Positions 1 through 8,510 of a stretch of 64,000 nucleotides of DNA are shown here, one piece after another. The notes below the pieces were generated by a model. That model saw nothing but the letters and a program-made list of their open reading frames with translations, did not search any database and was not told where the DNA came from. The position numbers and the translations under genes are program-made. Source of the stretch: Manihot esculenta (Eukaryota > Streptophyta > Magnoliopsida > Malpighiales > Euphorbiaceae); contig NC_035170.2 of NCBI RefSeq assembly GCF_001659605.2, positions 11,458,817-11,522,816 of the forward strand, read 5' to 3'. How positions within the stretch are numbered: position 1 is the stretch's first letter; each line of letters opens with the position of its first letter.

Positions 1-390
1 ATTGGCTTTTCCTTACCAAATAATTAGATTCCTCCTCCAAAGTCTCCAAGCTAGCATAAAGAACTTCTGCAAATTGTCCATAAAGAGACGACACATAGTT
101 CTCTAGCCATGCATTAAAGTTAGGAAAATAGCTCCTATGAAACAAATCCAAAGTTATCTAAGCACCTTGAGCAAAAGGGCATGAGAGTAGAATAAGCCAC
201 AATAATTCATCCGCTACATCACAAATAAAAACACATAGATGACACATCCATCTTCTTTGTGAGGAGCATATCCCTAGTCGAAAGTATGCCTATAATCCTA
301 TGCCACATAAAATTAAAGACCCATGGAGGAACCTTAACTTTCCACAAAGCTTTCCAAGAGGAAGAAGATAAGGAATAATATGGAATTCAA
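1..390 (-). pseudogene. LINE reverse-transcriptase zinc-binding (zf-RVT) relic
   Basis: Read on the minus strand from about 370 down, this stretch encodes, with frameshifts, a sequence of the type seen at the C-terminal end of plant LINE polyproteins: ALWKVKVPPWVFNFMWHRII, then ILSTRDML, then after a frame change FICDVADELLWLILLSCPFA. The order W-K-x-K-V-P-P, F-x-W-R/H, L-x-T-R-D, C-x-x-C-like and C-P-F-A matches the zinc-binding domain that follows the LINE reverse transcriptase. There is no open frame and the upstream reverse transcriptase lies outside the window or is lost. I see a dead fragment; assignment to LINE is by motif pattern only. Confidence 0.55.
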
Positions 391-1149
391 AATCAACCTG
401 TGACCAAGAATTCCCTCACACAACTTGATAACGAATGAGACAATAATAATTTTCAGGAATTGTTCTACCCCATCTCTAATTAGCAAATGTGACTAGAAAC
501 AAACATAATCAAGCAATAATTCTAGCTAGAAAATGACAAAAGAAATTCTGATAAGTTATCTAAGTATGGAGAAATACAAGGAATAATTATCTTTGCGAAG
601 AATAGAAAATGAATATAACTTCAACTAAAAAGATCTCATTGTGGAGAAAATACCAACTTAAACTTATTCAACTTATGAACATAATAAAGATTATTTATTG
701 CCAAAAATCTTCTAAATTCTAATTGGAGTAAAAAAAGAAATCTTAATTGAAAAAATTAATTAATTCTAATCCTACAAGTATAAGGATAACAATACTAATT
801 CTAGTAAAATATAGAAAATAAATTATACCTAATTAGGATACAAATAAAAATCTATTTCTTTTCATAATTGCTACTCCTGAAAGGATAAGAAAATATTGAT
901 AGTCTTTACTTGATTTAGGACTATAAAATTTATTCATCCTTTTAACAAGCCAAAATCACTCTTTATATAGGATAATTTTATTAGTTAATGATGTTAATTT
1001 AACTTCCAATACATATAGGATTATCAAAGACATACAAGGAATTAAAACATTTGAACTTCCAAAAGTGAATTAATAATGGTTAAACCTGAACACTCAAATT
1101 TTAAAAGATTATGGTCTATTCTATTTTACTTGTGTTCCAAATATATTTT
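391..1149. other. AT-rich intergenic stretch, nothing recognised
   Basis: AT-rich DNA without a convincing reading frame, repeat or motif. It forms the left flank of the Copia insertion; its last five bases (ATTTT, 1145-1149) are the left copy of that element's target-site duplication. Confidence 0.6.
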
Positions 1150-1620
1150 TGTTGGACCTAAATGTTCTAATCCTTGTTTTGATGATTAATAAACAATTGG
1201 TGTGCTACTAATTGTCTTCAAAAGTGTTTGTGTTGAGCTTGTAGGTCCTTTACTAACATGAATGAAATTGCTTCAGTCTCCAAAAGTGAAAAGTGCCTAT
1301 TTTGGAAGCATACCACAAGAAAGGGATCAGAAAGTAATCTCTTGTTTATATTTTGTCAATTTATTAATTGTAAATTTCAATTACTTAATTGTGATGGCTC
1401 AAGGTCTCTTACATTTCTAAAGGTTTTTAGATATGGCCAATTTTTTAAGTAATTGACTTTCGGGGACTAAAATGAAATTTTTCAAAAGAAGTGATTTTGA
1501 AATTATTCTTTATCAAAATAAAAGATCTAAAAATATAGGTTGTAAAAATTCAAATGGATTGAAAAATAGAGTTTTATAGCCTAAGTTATGATTTTTCAAA
1601 GATTTAAAGAATTATTTTTG

Positions 1621-1950
1621 TGCCCCCTAAAGTCAAACCTTCGACTTCCGAAAGTGCAGGACAGAGACGAAAGTCCCACACTTTCGGCTGCTGAACATTA
1701 ACCTTCGGCTGTCGAAAGTGAAATTTCAGTATGCCCCCTAAGCCAAAAGTTCGGCTTTCGAAATTGAGGGACAGAGACGAAAGTCCCATACTTTCGGCCG
1801 CCGAACATTGACCTTCGGCCGCCGAAAGTGAGTTTTAAGTCTGCCTCCGAAGCCTAAACTTCGGCTTCCGAAAGTGAGGGACAGAGATGAAAGTCCCACA
1901 TGTTCGGCCGCCGAACTTTGACTTTAGGCCGCCGAAAGTCCATTTTTAAA
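1621..1950 (+). repeat. Three tandem ~110-bp units in the Copia U3
   Basis: Units start at 1621, 1732 and 1842, each opening with TGCC(C/T)CC. Each carries, in order, an imperfect TTCGGCTTCCGAAA word, GGACAGAGACGAAAGTC (1659, 1769; GAGATG variant at 1879), TTTCGGCCGCCGAAC and CTTCGGCCGCCGAAAG variants. The same units start at 20989, 21100 and 21210 in the 3' LTR, so the period (111 then 110) predates insertion. They lie upstream of the TATA box, where enhancer repeats are expected. Confidence 0.85.
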
Positions 1951-2106
1951 GGATGATGTTCTTCACCTCAAATGGTTCGGCCGCCGAACTTTAGCCTTAG
2001 GCCGCCGAACCTGAGTTTTTCTGAGCACGATATAATGGTTATTTCAGAACATAAACAGCTCTATTTGCATTTAATGCACCTCCAACGGCCATATTTATGA
2101 CTGAAC

Positions 2107-2114
2107 TATAAATA
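2107..2114 (+). promoter_or_regulatory. Copia 5' LTR TATA box
   Basis: TATAAATA lies in the LTR downstream of the palindrome-rich repeats and about 485 bp before the LTR end. The same word is at 21475-21482 in the 3' LTR. It probably directs the genomic transcript start about 30 bp downstream. Confidence 0.7.
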
Positions 2115-2594
2115 CAAGTTTTTGATATGAAAAGGTTACAATAACCATCTAAGCAAATACTTATTGTGATTATAATATTTTTCACTCTCTCTCTCTCAAA
2201 ACCTTGAGCCAAAGCATTAATTTCTTGAAAGCTTGTTTTGAGTTGTAATTGGTTGACTTTTCAAGAGTGAGTAAAGGTTGTTGAGTGTTTCTACTGTAGT
2301 GAGTGTGGTATTGAGCAAATTATTGCTCTTGAGTGAAAAAGGAGAATTGTAAAGAGCAAAGGCTTGCTCTAAGATTGTAAGGGCTTTAATCTTCTCCCAA
2401 AGAAGATTTGATAGTGGAGTTGAACTCTCAAGGTGGGCCTTGAGGAGAGGACGTAGGCTTGATATAGCAGAACCTCTATAAATCATTGTGTTGATCATAC
2501 TCTTCCTTATTCCTCTTTAATTTGTGTTTTTGCCTTTAAATTTTTTATAAACCCAATTCACCCCCCCTCTTGGGTTGCTTCAAGGGACAACAAG

Positions 2595-2606
2595 TGGTAT
2601 CAGAGC
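2595..2606 (+). other. Primer binding site, initiator Met-tRNA
   Basis: TGGTATCAGAGC begins two bases after the 5' LTR end and matches the complement of the 3' end of plant initiator Met-tRNA, the usual primer for Copia minus-strand synthesis. Confidence 0.92.
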
Positions 2607-2653
2607 AAAGTCTCCCCATCTTGAAGATATAACTATCTTGGAGTAAAGATCGA

Positions 2654-4434
2654 ATGGCAACCCTCAATTCTCAAGAAGGTCAATCGGTTGTGAGACCACC
2701 TTTCTTTGATGGAAATGACTTTCTATATTGGAAAAATAGAATGTATTATTTCCTCAAATCGGAAGGAGTTGATTTGTGGGACATTGTAGAGAATGGCCCT
2801 TTCTTTCCCACAAGAGTGATAGATGGAAACCAAGAGCAAAAACCTAAGAGTGAATGGAGTGAACTAGAGAAGAGAAGGGTAGCCCTTAATGACAAAGCCA
2901 TTCACATCTTGTTTTGTGCTCTTAGTAGAAGTGAGTACAACAAAGTATGCATGAAGTCTACCGCCAAGGAAATTTAGGATGCTTTGATTGTCACTCATGA
3001 AGGTACTAATCAAGTCAAGGAAAACAAGATGGAATCCCTCATCTATCAATATGAGTTGTTCAAGATGAAATCCGATGAAACTATTAGCCAAATGTATGAT
3101 AGGTTCATTGAGATCATTGGAGGGATGAAATCTCTTGGGAAGACATTTACAAATGAAGAATTAGTGAAGAAAATCCTTAGATGTCTACCTAAAGAATGGC
3201 TACCAAAAGTAACTTCTTTAAAGGATGCCAAAGATTTGAGCAAAGTGCAATTGGATGAACTCTTGGGGAACCTCATTGACTATGAGATGACTCTAAAGAG
3301 AGAGCAAGTGGAGGAACCTAGCAAAATGAAAAAGAACATTGTTCTAAGGGTAGCCTCCGAGGATACTAGTGAGGAAGAAGAAGAAATAAGTGAGGAAGAA
3401 TTAGCCTTGGTAACTAGGAGAATAAGGAAGTTGCTTCTCCAAAATAAAAAGCTCATCCCAAGGAAGAATTTTAGAAAGGAAAAAGGTGAGTCAAGCAAAA
3501 AGGAAGTAGTAATTTGCTATGAGTGCAATAAGCCGGGTAACTACAAAATGGATTATCCCAAGTTGAAGAAGCCTATCAAAAAGTTCAAGAAGAAGGCCTT
3601 CAAAGCAATATGGGATGAGTCAAGTGATACCAAAGAAGAGGACGTTGGTGATGAAGTTGCCAACATGTGCTTCATGGCTCTAGAGGAAAGCTCCGATGAG
3701 GTAACTACTCTTGATGACACTACCTTATATGATGATGTTGTTGAATTTTCTTATGATGAACTTGTTGGTGCTTTAAAATTGATGAATGATGAACTTGAAA
3801 AGAGTCATAAGAAAAACAAGATTTTGAAATGTGAGTTAGCTAGCCTAAAAAGGGAAAATGAGAACTCACCTAAGGAATCATTGCCCTCAAGTAATCATTT
3901 ACAAAAATCCTTAGATGAGCTCTCATTAGAAAATAAAATTTTGAAAAATGAAATTCTTGAGTTGAAAAATTCTCTTTCAAAGTTTTTAAAAGGCAAGGAC
4001 AAACTTGATGAAATATTAGACTCTCAAAAGTCTCCTAGCATCAAGTATGGCCTTGGCTATGATAAATCAACTCAAGCAAACTCTTCTAAAACTATTTTTG
4101 TTAAAGCTACTAATTTAAAAGAACCTAAGGTATCTAGCTCTAATGAAAACATACCTAAAGTTTCTAGTAGTAATATGTCTATAAGGAATGCACATGTACA
4201 CAAATCCACTAGGTACAATACTCATATAAGACACACACCTAGGCAATTTGCATATAAAAGAAATGATCATTATAGAACACACACTTCTAGTTCACACAAT
4301 CACCACTCTCATCATATCTCTTGCTCACATGCTGTTAATAAACAAGGAAGAAATGGCCACATGAGAACTCAAACACACTCACTCACCTATGGACCTAGAA
4401 TAAGAAGGTTCAATGGTCATTGTCACTATTGTGG
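2654..4434 (+). pseudogene. gag: Copia gag (nucleocapsid region), broken
   Basis: Starts at ATG 2654, 48 bp after the PBS. The N-terminus has the PPFFDGNDFLYWKNRM pattern of plant Copia gag proteins. The frame carries an in-frame TAG at 2975-2977 at a position where relatives have tryptophan, then continues in the same frame to the insertion. A first zinc knuckle near residue 288 (CYECNKPGNYKMDYP) has lost its histidine and last cysteine. Acidic and lysine-rich linkers and a coiled-coil of about 120 residues follow, then a His/Arg-rich stretch. The frame reaches the first cysteines of a second CCHC knuckle at 4422-4434, where the Gypsy insertion interrupts it; the rest of that knuckle resumes at 14616. 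Gag would form the virus-like particle and bind RNA, but this copy cannot. Confidence 0.88.
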
Positions 4435-4745
4435 TGTAACAGCCCGGACGTGATCCCCGGCACTGTTACCGCTCACAGCCCGTGACCTTCCTCTGGGCCC
4501 AGCCACTGTGAGCAGCTCTTAACATCCCTTCACCCTCACGGGTTCCAGGCAGGATTTGTCCCCTTGGTTCGCGGGACTCTAACCCGTTCTTCCCAAGTGG
4601 ATTTGGCCCAATTCCTTCCTCTGGGAATTAGGTCGCCTCCCCCACTACTCGAACCCTTGACCTCCCACTTTAAGGGAATAGTCTGGCGAGAGTGAGTACC
4701 AATTGTTCCAATCATACACAATGTCAAGCACAATATCTAATCCTC
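4435..4745 (-). repeat. LTR-like fragment forming the left tail of the nested insertion
   Basis: 311 bp that belong neither to the Copia host nor to the Gypsy-1 LTR. It begins TGTAACAGCCCGGACG right after the target copy TGTGG (4430-4434) and ends abruptly at TCTAATCCTC against the Gypsy-1 LTR. On the minus strand it ends ...GGGCTGTTACA, the type of U5 end seen in these Gypsy LTRs. It also contains a tRNA-like GGTTCGAGT word, in minus sense, about 45 bases after AATTGGTACTCAC. It is most likely the U5 end of an LTR of another family; a tRNA-derived SINE piece is an alternative. Confidence 0.55.
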
Positions 4746-5376
4746 TGTAACGCCCCGGAAATCCGGACCGCTACCGGCGCTAGGATTCAGGTCGGCTTAA
4801 GGCCGCCGGAACCCGTAGCAAGCCTACATACATCCTGTTTACCTGTTTAATCCCATACATGATCAACAAACATACATAAGAATTAAAAACTTTTCTTTTT
4901 CTTCATACACCAAACTCAACCTGTGCATGCACTGTATTCATCATATACATAAACATTAATCCCTCTGTGGGATTTCATCAAAGCCTCAATGGCAATATAT
5001 ATTCTGTGTTGAGTTGGTTCACATATACATCATAAAATAAGATCATGTACATACCAAGGGATTAACAAATACTATGGTCAAGCACAACTCTATCCTCAAT
5101 AACATAATTACATAAACTTTACATTACATTCTTATCATTTGTCATGTCCACATACTCTAGCTATTACATACATATGACCTTTCTCTTCTTTTCTTCTCTA
5201 TCAATCCCGTACCTGCAAACCTGGGGGTTAGGGGAGAGGGGTGAGCTACAAGAGCCCAGTGAGCAGAATAATAAAAACATTATATTTTATTTCATGCTTT
5301 CATGAAATGCAACACATCACAAACAATCCACATCAAGGGTAAACCTGTCACCAACTAGTCCCACAATCATATCCAA

Positions 5377-5564
5377 TGCCAAGGGCGTCGTCAAAGGCTC
5401 CCTGGACTTCCATAACACAGCATTACTTACACTGTCCCAAGACCTTATCAGGCACTTGGTCTTGGTGTTCCATAGTGCCAAGGGCGTCGTCAAAGGCTCC
5501 CTGGTCTTCCATTATCTAGTGCCAAGGGCGTCGTCAAAGGCTCCCTGGTCTTCCATTATCTAGG
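5377..5564. repeat. Short repeats inside the Gypsy-1 LTR
   Basis: Three copies starting at 5377, 5476 and 5520 of TGCCAAGGGCGTCGTCAAAG followed by GCTCCCTGG and a short tail. The right LTR has the same set (12971-13157). A related but diverged unit (TACCCATTCTACGTCCCTGG) is repeated three times in the Gypsy-3 LTR near 56076, 56123 and 56187, and in reverse in the Gypsy-2 LTR near 49510 and 49560. Its role is unknown; it lies in R or U5. Confidence 0.75.
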
Positions 5565-6640
5565 ACTAGTGGATCATCCAGAACTTACCCACACCATCAA
5601 CATAATGTGCAATGCAACATATTCGTGAATTCTAATGCAATATCCTAAAATATCACATGGCAATCGTGATGCATGAACATGCTTAAAATTAATATTTCAT
5701 TTATTTAAAACTTAAGAGTTTATTCTACTCACCTCTGGTTGCTCTGAAGACTCTAACAACTCTCAGCAGCTGGCTCACTGCTGGGGTCCTTGGTTCCTCG
5801 GGTCCGAACCTACACAGGTGGACTCCAATGAGGGACCAAACATATATATACATGATTCTAATAGATACCCCAAAAACCCCCTAAAACATCATGAAAACAT
5901 CACAGAAAATATGCATGAAATGGCTGAACAGGGCACCTTCGGCGGCCGAAAGTCCTGGACAGAGACGAAACTCAGCTAGGTTCGGCGGCACCTTCGGCGG
6001 CCGAAAGTGCCAGACAGAGACGAAAGTCTCTTTTCGGGGGCACCTTCGGCAGCCGAAAGCTGCCTCCACAAGAGGGGTTCGGCGGCCGAAACTCCCTTCG
6101 GCTGCCGAACCTGGTTTCTGCCAAACGGCAGAAACTTGGTTCAAATGAACCTCCTGCCTCCCAAAACCATAAATCATGCATATTTCTCAACTAAAACACA
6201 CATACAAGTTCCTAGGGGTCTCAAACATGCATATACCCCATCTACAACACTTCATTCACACACAATCAAGCTACATTGCTCAAAATCACAACTTAAACCC
6301 ATAAACCTACACATGAACTAAACATGCCTTTAATCCCCAAAGATCTTCATAAAACTTGTGTCAAACATAAAAAGGAGTTCAAGATCGACCCTTACCTCTT
6401 GAAGATCGAGAGTAGAGGCGATCTAACTTGGAGTTGGAAGAGATTTAGCTTCTTGGGTCTCCAAGCTCAAAACTTGCTCAAAACTCGATTCAAAAGCTCA
6501 AAAACTTCAAAGCAAGATGAAAACTTGTTAAAACCATGAAAGATCTAGAGGAAACACTCAAGATCGAGGGAGGAACGGTGGAGACTCACCTTGGCCGACA
6601 ATGGGAGAGAAAAAGCTCGCCCGTGCGGACCAAAGGGACC

Positions 6641-6648
6641 CTTTTATA
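6641..6648 (-). promoter_or_regulatory. TATA box in Gypsy-1 left LTR
   Basis: Minus-strand TATAAAAG, preceded by GGCCAGCCAC and, further upstream, by the TTCGGCCGCCGAA array (6665-6835). The same arrangement is at 14247-14254 (right LTR), 50745-50752 (Gypsy-2) and 54936-54943 and 62535-62542 (Gypsy-3). Confidence 0.75.
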
Positions 6649-7004
6649 GTGGCTGGCCAGGCCACGTTCGGGGGCCGAATGTGCCTCCGCATCCATGCAA
6701 TGTTCAGCGGCCGAACATAAGGTTCGGCGGCCGAACCTGCACTTCCCTCTCTTAGACTTTCGGGGGCCTAACGTGCCTCCCAAAGTCCATGCATGTTCGG
6801 CGGCCGAAAGTGAGTTTCGGCGGCCGAACCTGGGTTTTCCTCCAAGGACTTTTTATGCAAAAATTCATTTAATAACATACTTAAAACCATTAAAAACATG
6901 AAAACATTTTATAAAAACATGCTTTTACCCTTCTAGAGGTTTCCGACACCCAAATTCCACCGGACGGTAGGAATTCCGATACCGGAGTCTAGCCGGGTAT
7001 TACA

Positions 7005-7041
7005 TTCTCCCCCCCTTAAGAACATTCGTCCCCGAATGTTC
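7005..7041 (-). other. Gypsy-1 polypurine tract and adjacent 9-bp-stem hairpin
   Basis: On the minus strand a perfect dyad GAACATTCG-N4-CGAATGTTC (7020-7041) is followed by TTAAGGGGGGGAGAA and then the 3' LTR. The purine run is the plus-strand primer. The dyad is conserved in Gypsy-2 and Gypsy-3 at the same place. Confidence 0.85.
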
Positions 7042-7112
7042 CTCAACTAATACATGCATATCATAAACATAACATACACACATATAGTACATGGAACACA
7101 TCTCAACTAACC

Positions 7113-8510
7113 TTAGAAGAGGTGGGGGTACTGCTGGAGCATGGACTCCCGGGTCTCCCAAGTGCATTCTTCCAAATTGTGGTGGTTCCAAAGGACTTTC
7201 ACCATCGGGATTTCCTTGTTCCTTAACTTTCTGATCTGAGTGTCTAGAATCCGTACTGGCTGCTCTACATAAGTGAGATCCCCTTGGATCTCCATATCAG
7301 GCTCGCTAAGAACCTTGCCCGGATCTGACACGAACTTCCTCAACATGGAAACATGGAAAACCGGATGGATTCTCTCCATAGAAGCAGGCAAGTCAAGCTT
7401 GTACGATACATTCCCAACTTTTTGCAAGACCTCAAAGGGTCCGATGTACCGTGGAGCTAGCTTACGCTTCTTACCAAACCGAACCACCCCTTTCATCGGA
7501 GACACCTTGAGCAATACTAGATCCCCCTCCTGAAACTCTACCTGTTTCCTGCGGATGTCTGCATAGCTTTTCTGCCTGCTGGTGGCAGTCTTTATCCTTT
7601 CTCTGATCATGGGCACCACCCTGCTGGTGATCTCTACAAGCTCAGGCCCTGCTAAGGACCTCTCTCCTACCTCTTCCCAGCAAACGGGTGACCTGCACTT
7701 CCTCCCATACAAAGCTTCATATGGAGCCATCCCTATGCTAGCATGATAGCTGTTATTGTAGGCAAACTCCACCAAAGGTAGATGCTGCCTCCAAGAACCG
7801 CCAAAATCTAGCACACACATCCTGAGCATATCTTCTATGGTCTGGATGGTCCTCTCTGACTGTCCGTCTGTCTGTGGATGGAAGGCAGTGCTGAAATCCA
7901 ACCTAGTACCCATAGCACTCTGCAGACTCCGCCAAAACCTGGAGGTGAACTGGGGCCCTCTATCTGACACTATAGATACCGGGACCCCATGTAGTCTGAC
8001 AACTTCATCCACATAAACCTGCGCTAACTTATCCACAGAGTAGTTGCTCCTAACTGGAATGAAGTGAGCAGATTTGGTGAGTCTGTCCACAATCACCCAT
8101 ATGGAGTCTAGTCTGTTGGATGTTGCCGGTAACCCCACTACGAAGTCCATAGCTATGTTCTCCCATTTCCATTCTGGAATAGGTAGCGGGTTAAGCATTC
8201 CAGCCGGCTTCTGATGTTCCAGCTTCACCCTCTGACATATTTCGCAGGCTGACACGAATTGTGCCACTTCCCTCTTCATAGCTGGCCACCAATACACTGT
8301 CTTCAGATCTTGATACATCTTGGTGGCTCCAGGGTGAATGCTGTATCTTGCATTATGAGCCTCTCTCATAATGTCTCCTTTTAGTCCGATGTCATCTGGT
8401 ACACATAGTCTATTCCCATAGCGGAGGATCCCCTTACTATCGAATCTGAACTCACTGTCTCTGCCTGACTGAACAGTCCTGGCAATCTTCACTAACTCTG
8501 GGTCCTCATG
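7113..8510 (-). CDS. pol: Gypsy-1 polyprotein C-terminal part: integrase and chromodomain
   Basis: Same frame as the upstream gag-pol, separated only by a TAG at 8511-8513. In order it has an HHCC zinc finger (HNARYSIHPGATKM ... CEICQRVK), an integrase core with the D, D, E residues in MDFVVGLP, SDRGPQF and QSERTIQ, a GPY/F-like region (APRYIGPFEVL) and a C-terminal chromodomain-like stretch (VKVLWNHHNLEECTWE ... YPHLF) ending in TAA. Integrase inserts the cDNA; the chromodomain may direct it to heterochromatin (family knowledge). All visible catalytic residues are kept. It lies 72 bp before the hairpin and polypurine tract. Confidence 0.88.
   Translation of the reverse strand, partial: HEDPELVKIARTVQSGRDSEFRFDSKGILRYGNRLCVPDDIGLKGDIMREAHNARYSIHPGATKMYQDLKTVYWWPAMKREVAQFVSACEICQRVKLEHQKPAGMLNPLPIPEWKWENIAMDFVVGLPATSNRLDSIWVIVDRLTKSAHFIPVRSNYSVDKLAQVYVDEVVRLHGVPVSIVSDRGPQFTSRFWRSLQSAMGTRLDFSTAFHPQTDGQSERTIQTIEDMLRMCVLDFGGSWRQHLPLVEFAYNNSYHASIGMAPYEALYGRKCRSPVCWEEVGERSLAGPELVEITSRVVPMIRERIKTATSRQKSYADIRRKQVEFQEGDLVLLKVSPMKGVVRFGKKRKLAPRYIGPFEVLQKVGNVSYKLDLPASMERIHPVFHVSMLRKFVSDPGKVLSEPDMEIQGDLTYVEQPVRILDTQIRKLRNKEIPMVKVLWNHHNLEECTWETRESMLQQYPHLF

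Larger units (their letters stand above)
1150..2592 (+). repeat. 5' LTR of the Copia element
   Basis: It begins TGTTGGACC and ends GGGACAACA, 1443 bp. It is homologous to 20672-21964 but retains about 154 bp (around 1335-1488) absent from the 3' copy. It contains three tandem units of about 110 bp rich in TTCGGCCGCCGAA words (1621-1950), a TATA box (2107-2114) and a CT-rich region before the 3' end. U3 is therefore about 950 bp, with R and U5 after the TATA box. Confidence 0.93.
4746..7004 (-). repeat. Gypsy-1 3' LTR (left copy)
   Basis: 2259 bp, TGTAACGCCCCGG to GGGTATTACA on the plus strand. It matches 12340-14610 almost base for base. It contains three copies of a CCAAGGGCGTCGTCAAAGGC unit (5377-5564), two clusters of TTCGGCGGCCGAA palindromes (5937-6112 and 6665-6835), and a minus-strand TATA box (6641-6648). 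Small reading frames in it are by-products of the palindromes and are duplicated only because the LTR is. Confidence 0.93.

Noticed and set aside
4600..4700. tRNA gene suggested by an A-box-like and a GGTTCGAGT word (minus strand)
   Set aside because: No acceptor stem or anticodon arm can be folded; the piece sits in an LTR-like fragment.
5377..5564. CRISPR-like spaced repeats
   Set aside because: Only three copies at uneven spacing (99 and 44 bp) inside a plant LTR, with no associated genes.
5881..6321. Overlapping short reading frames on both strands in the Gypsy LTR, repeated at 13475-13927
   Set aside because: They arise because CCGAAnnnTTCGG palindromes lack stops; they are repeated only because the LTR is duplicated and they have no protein family pattern.
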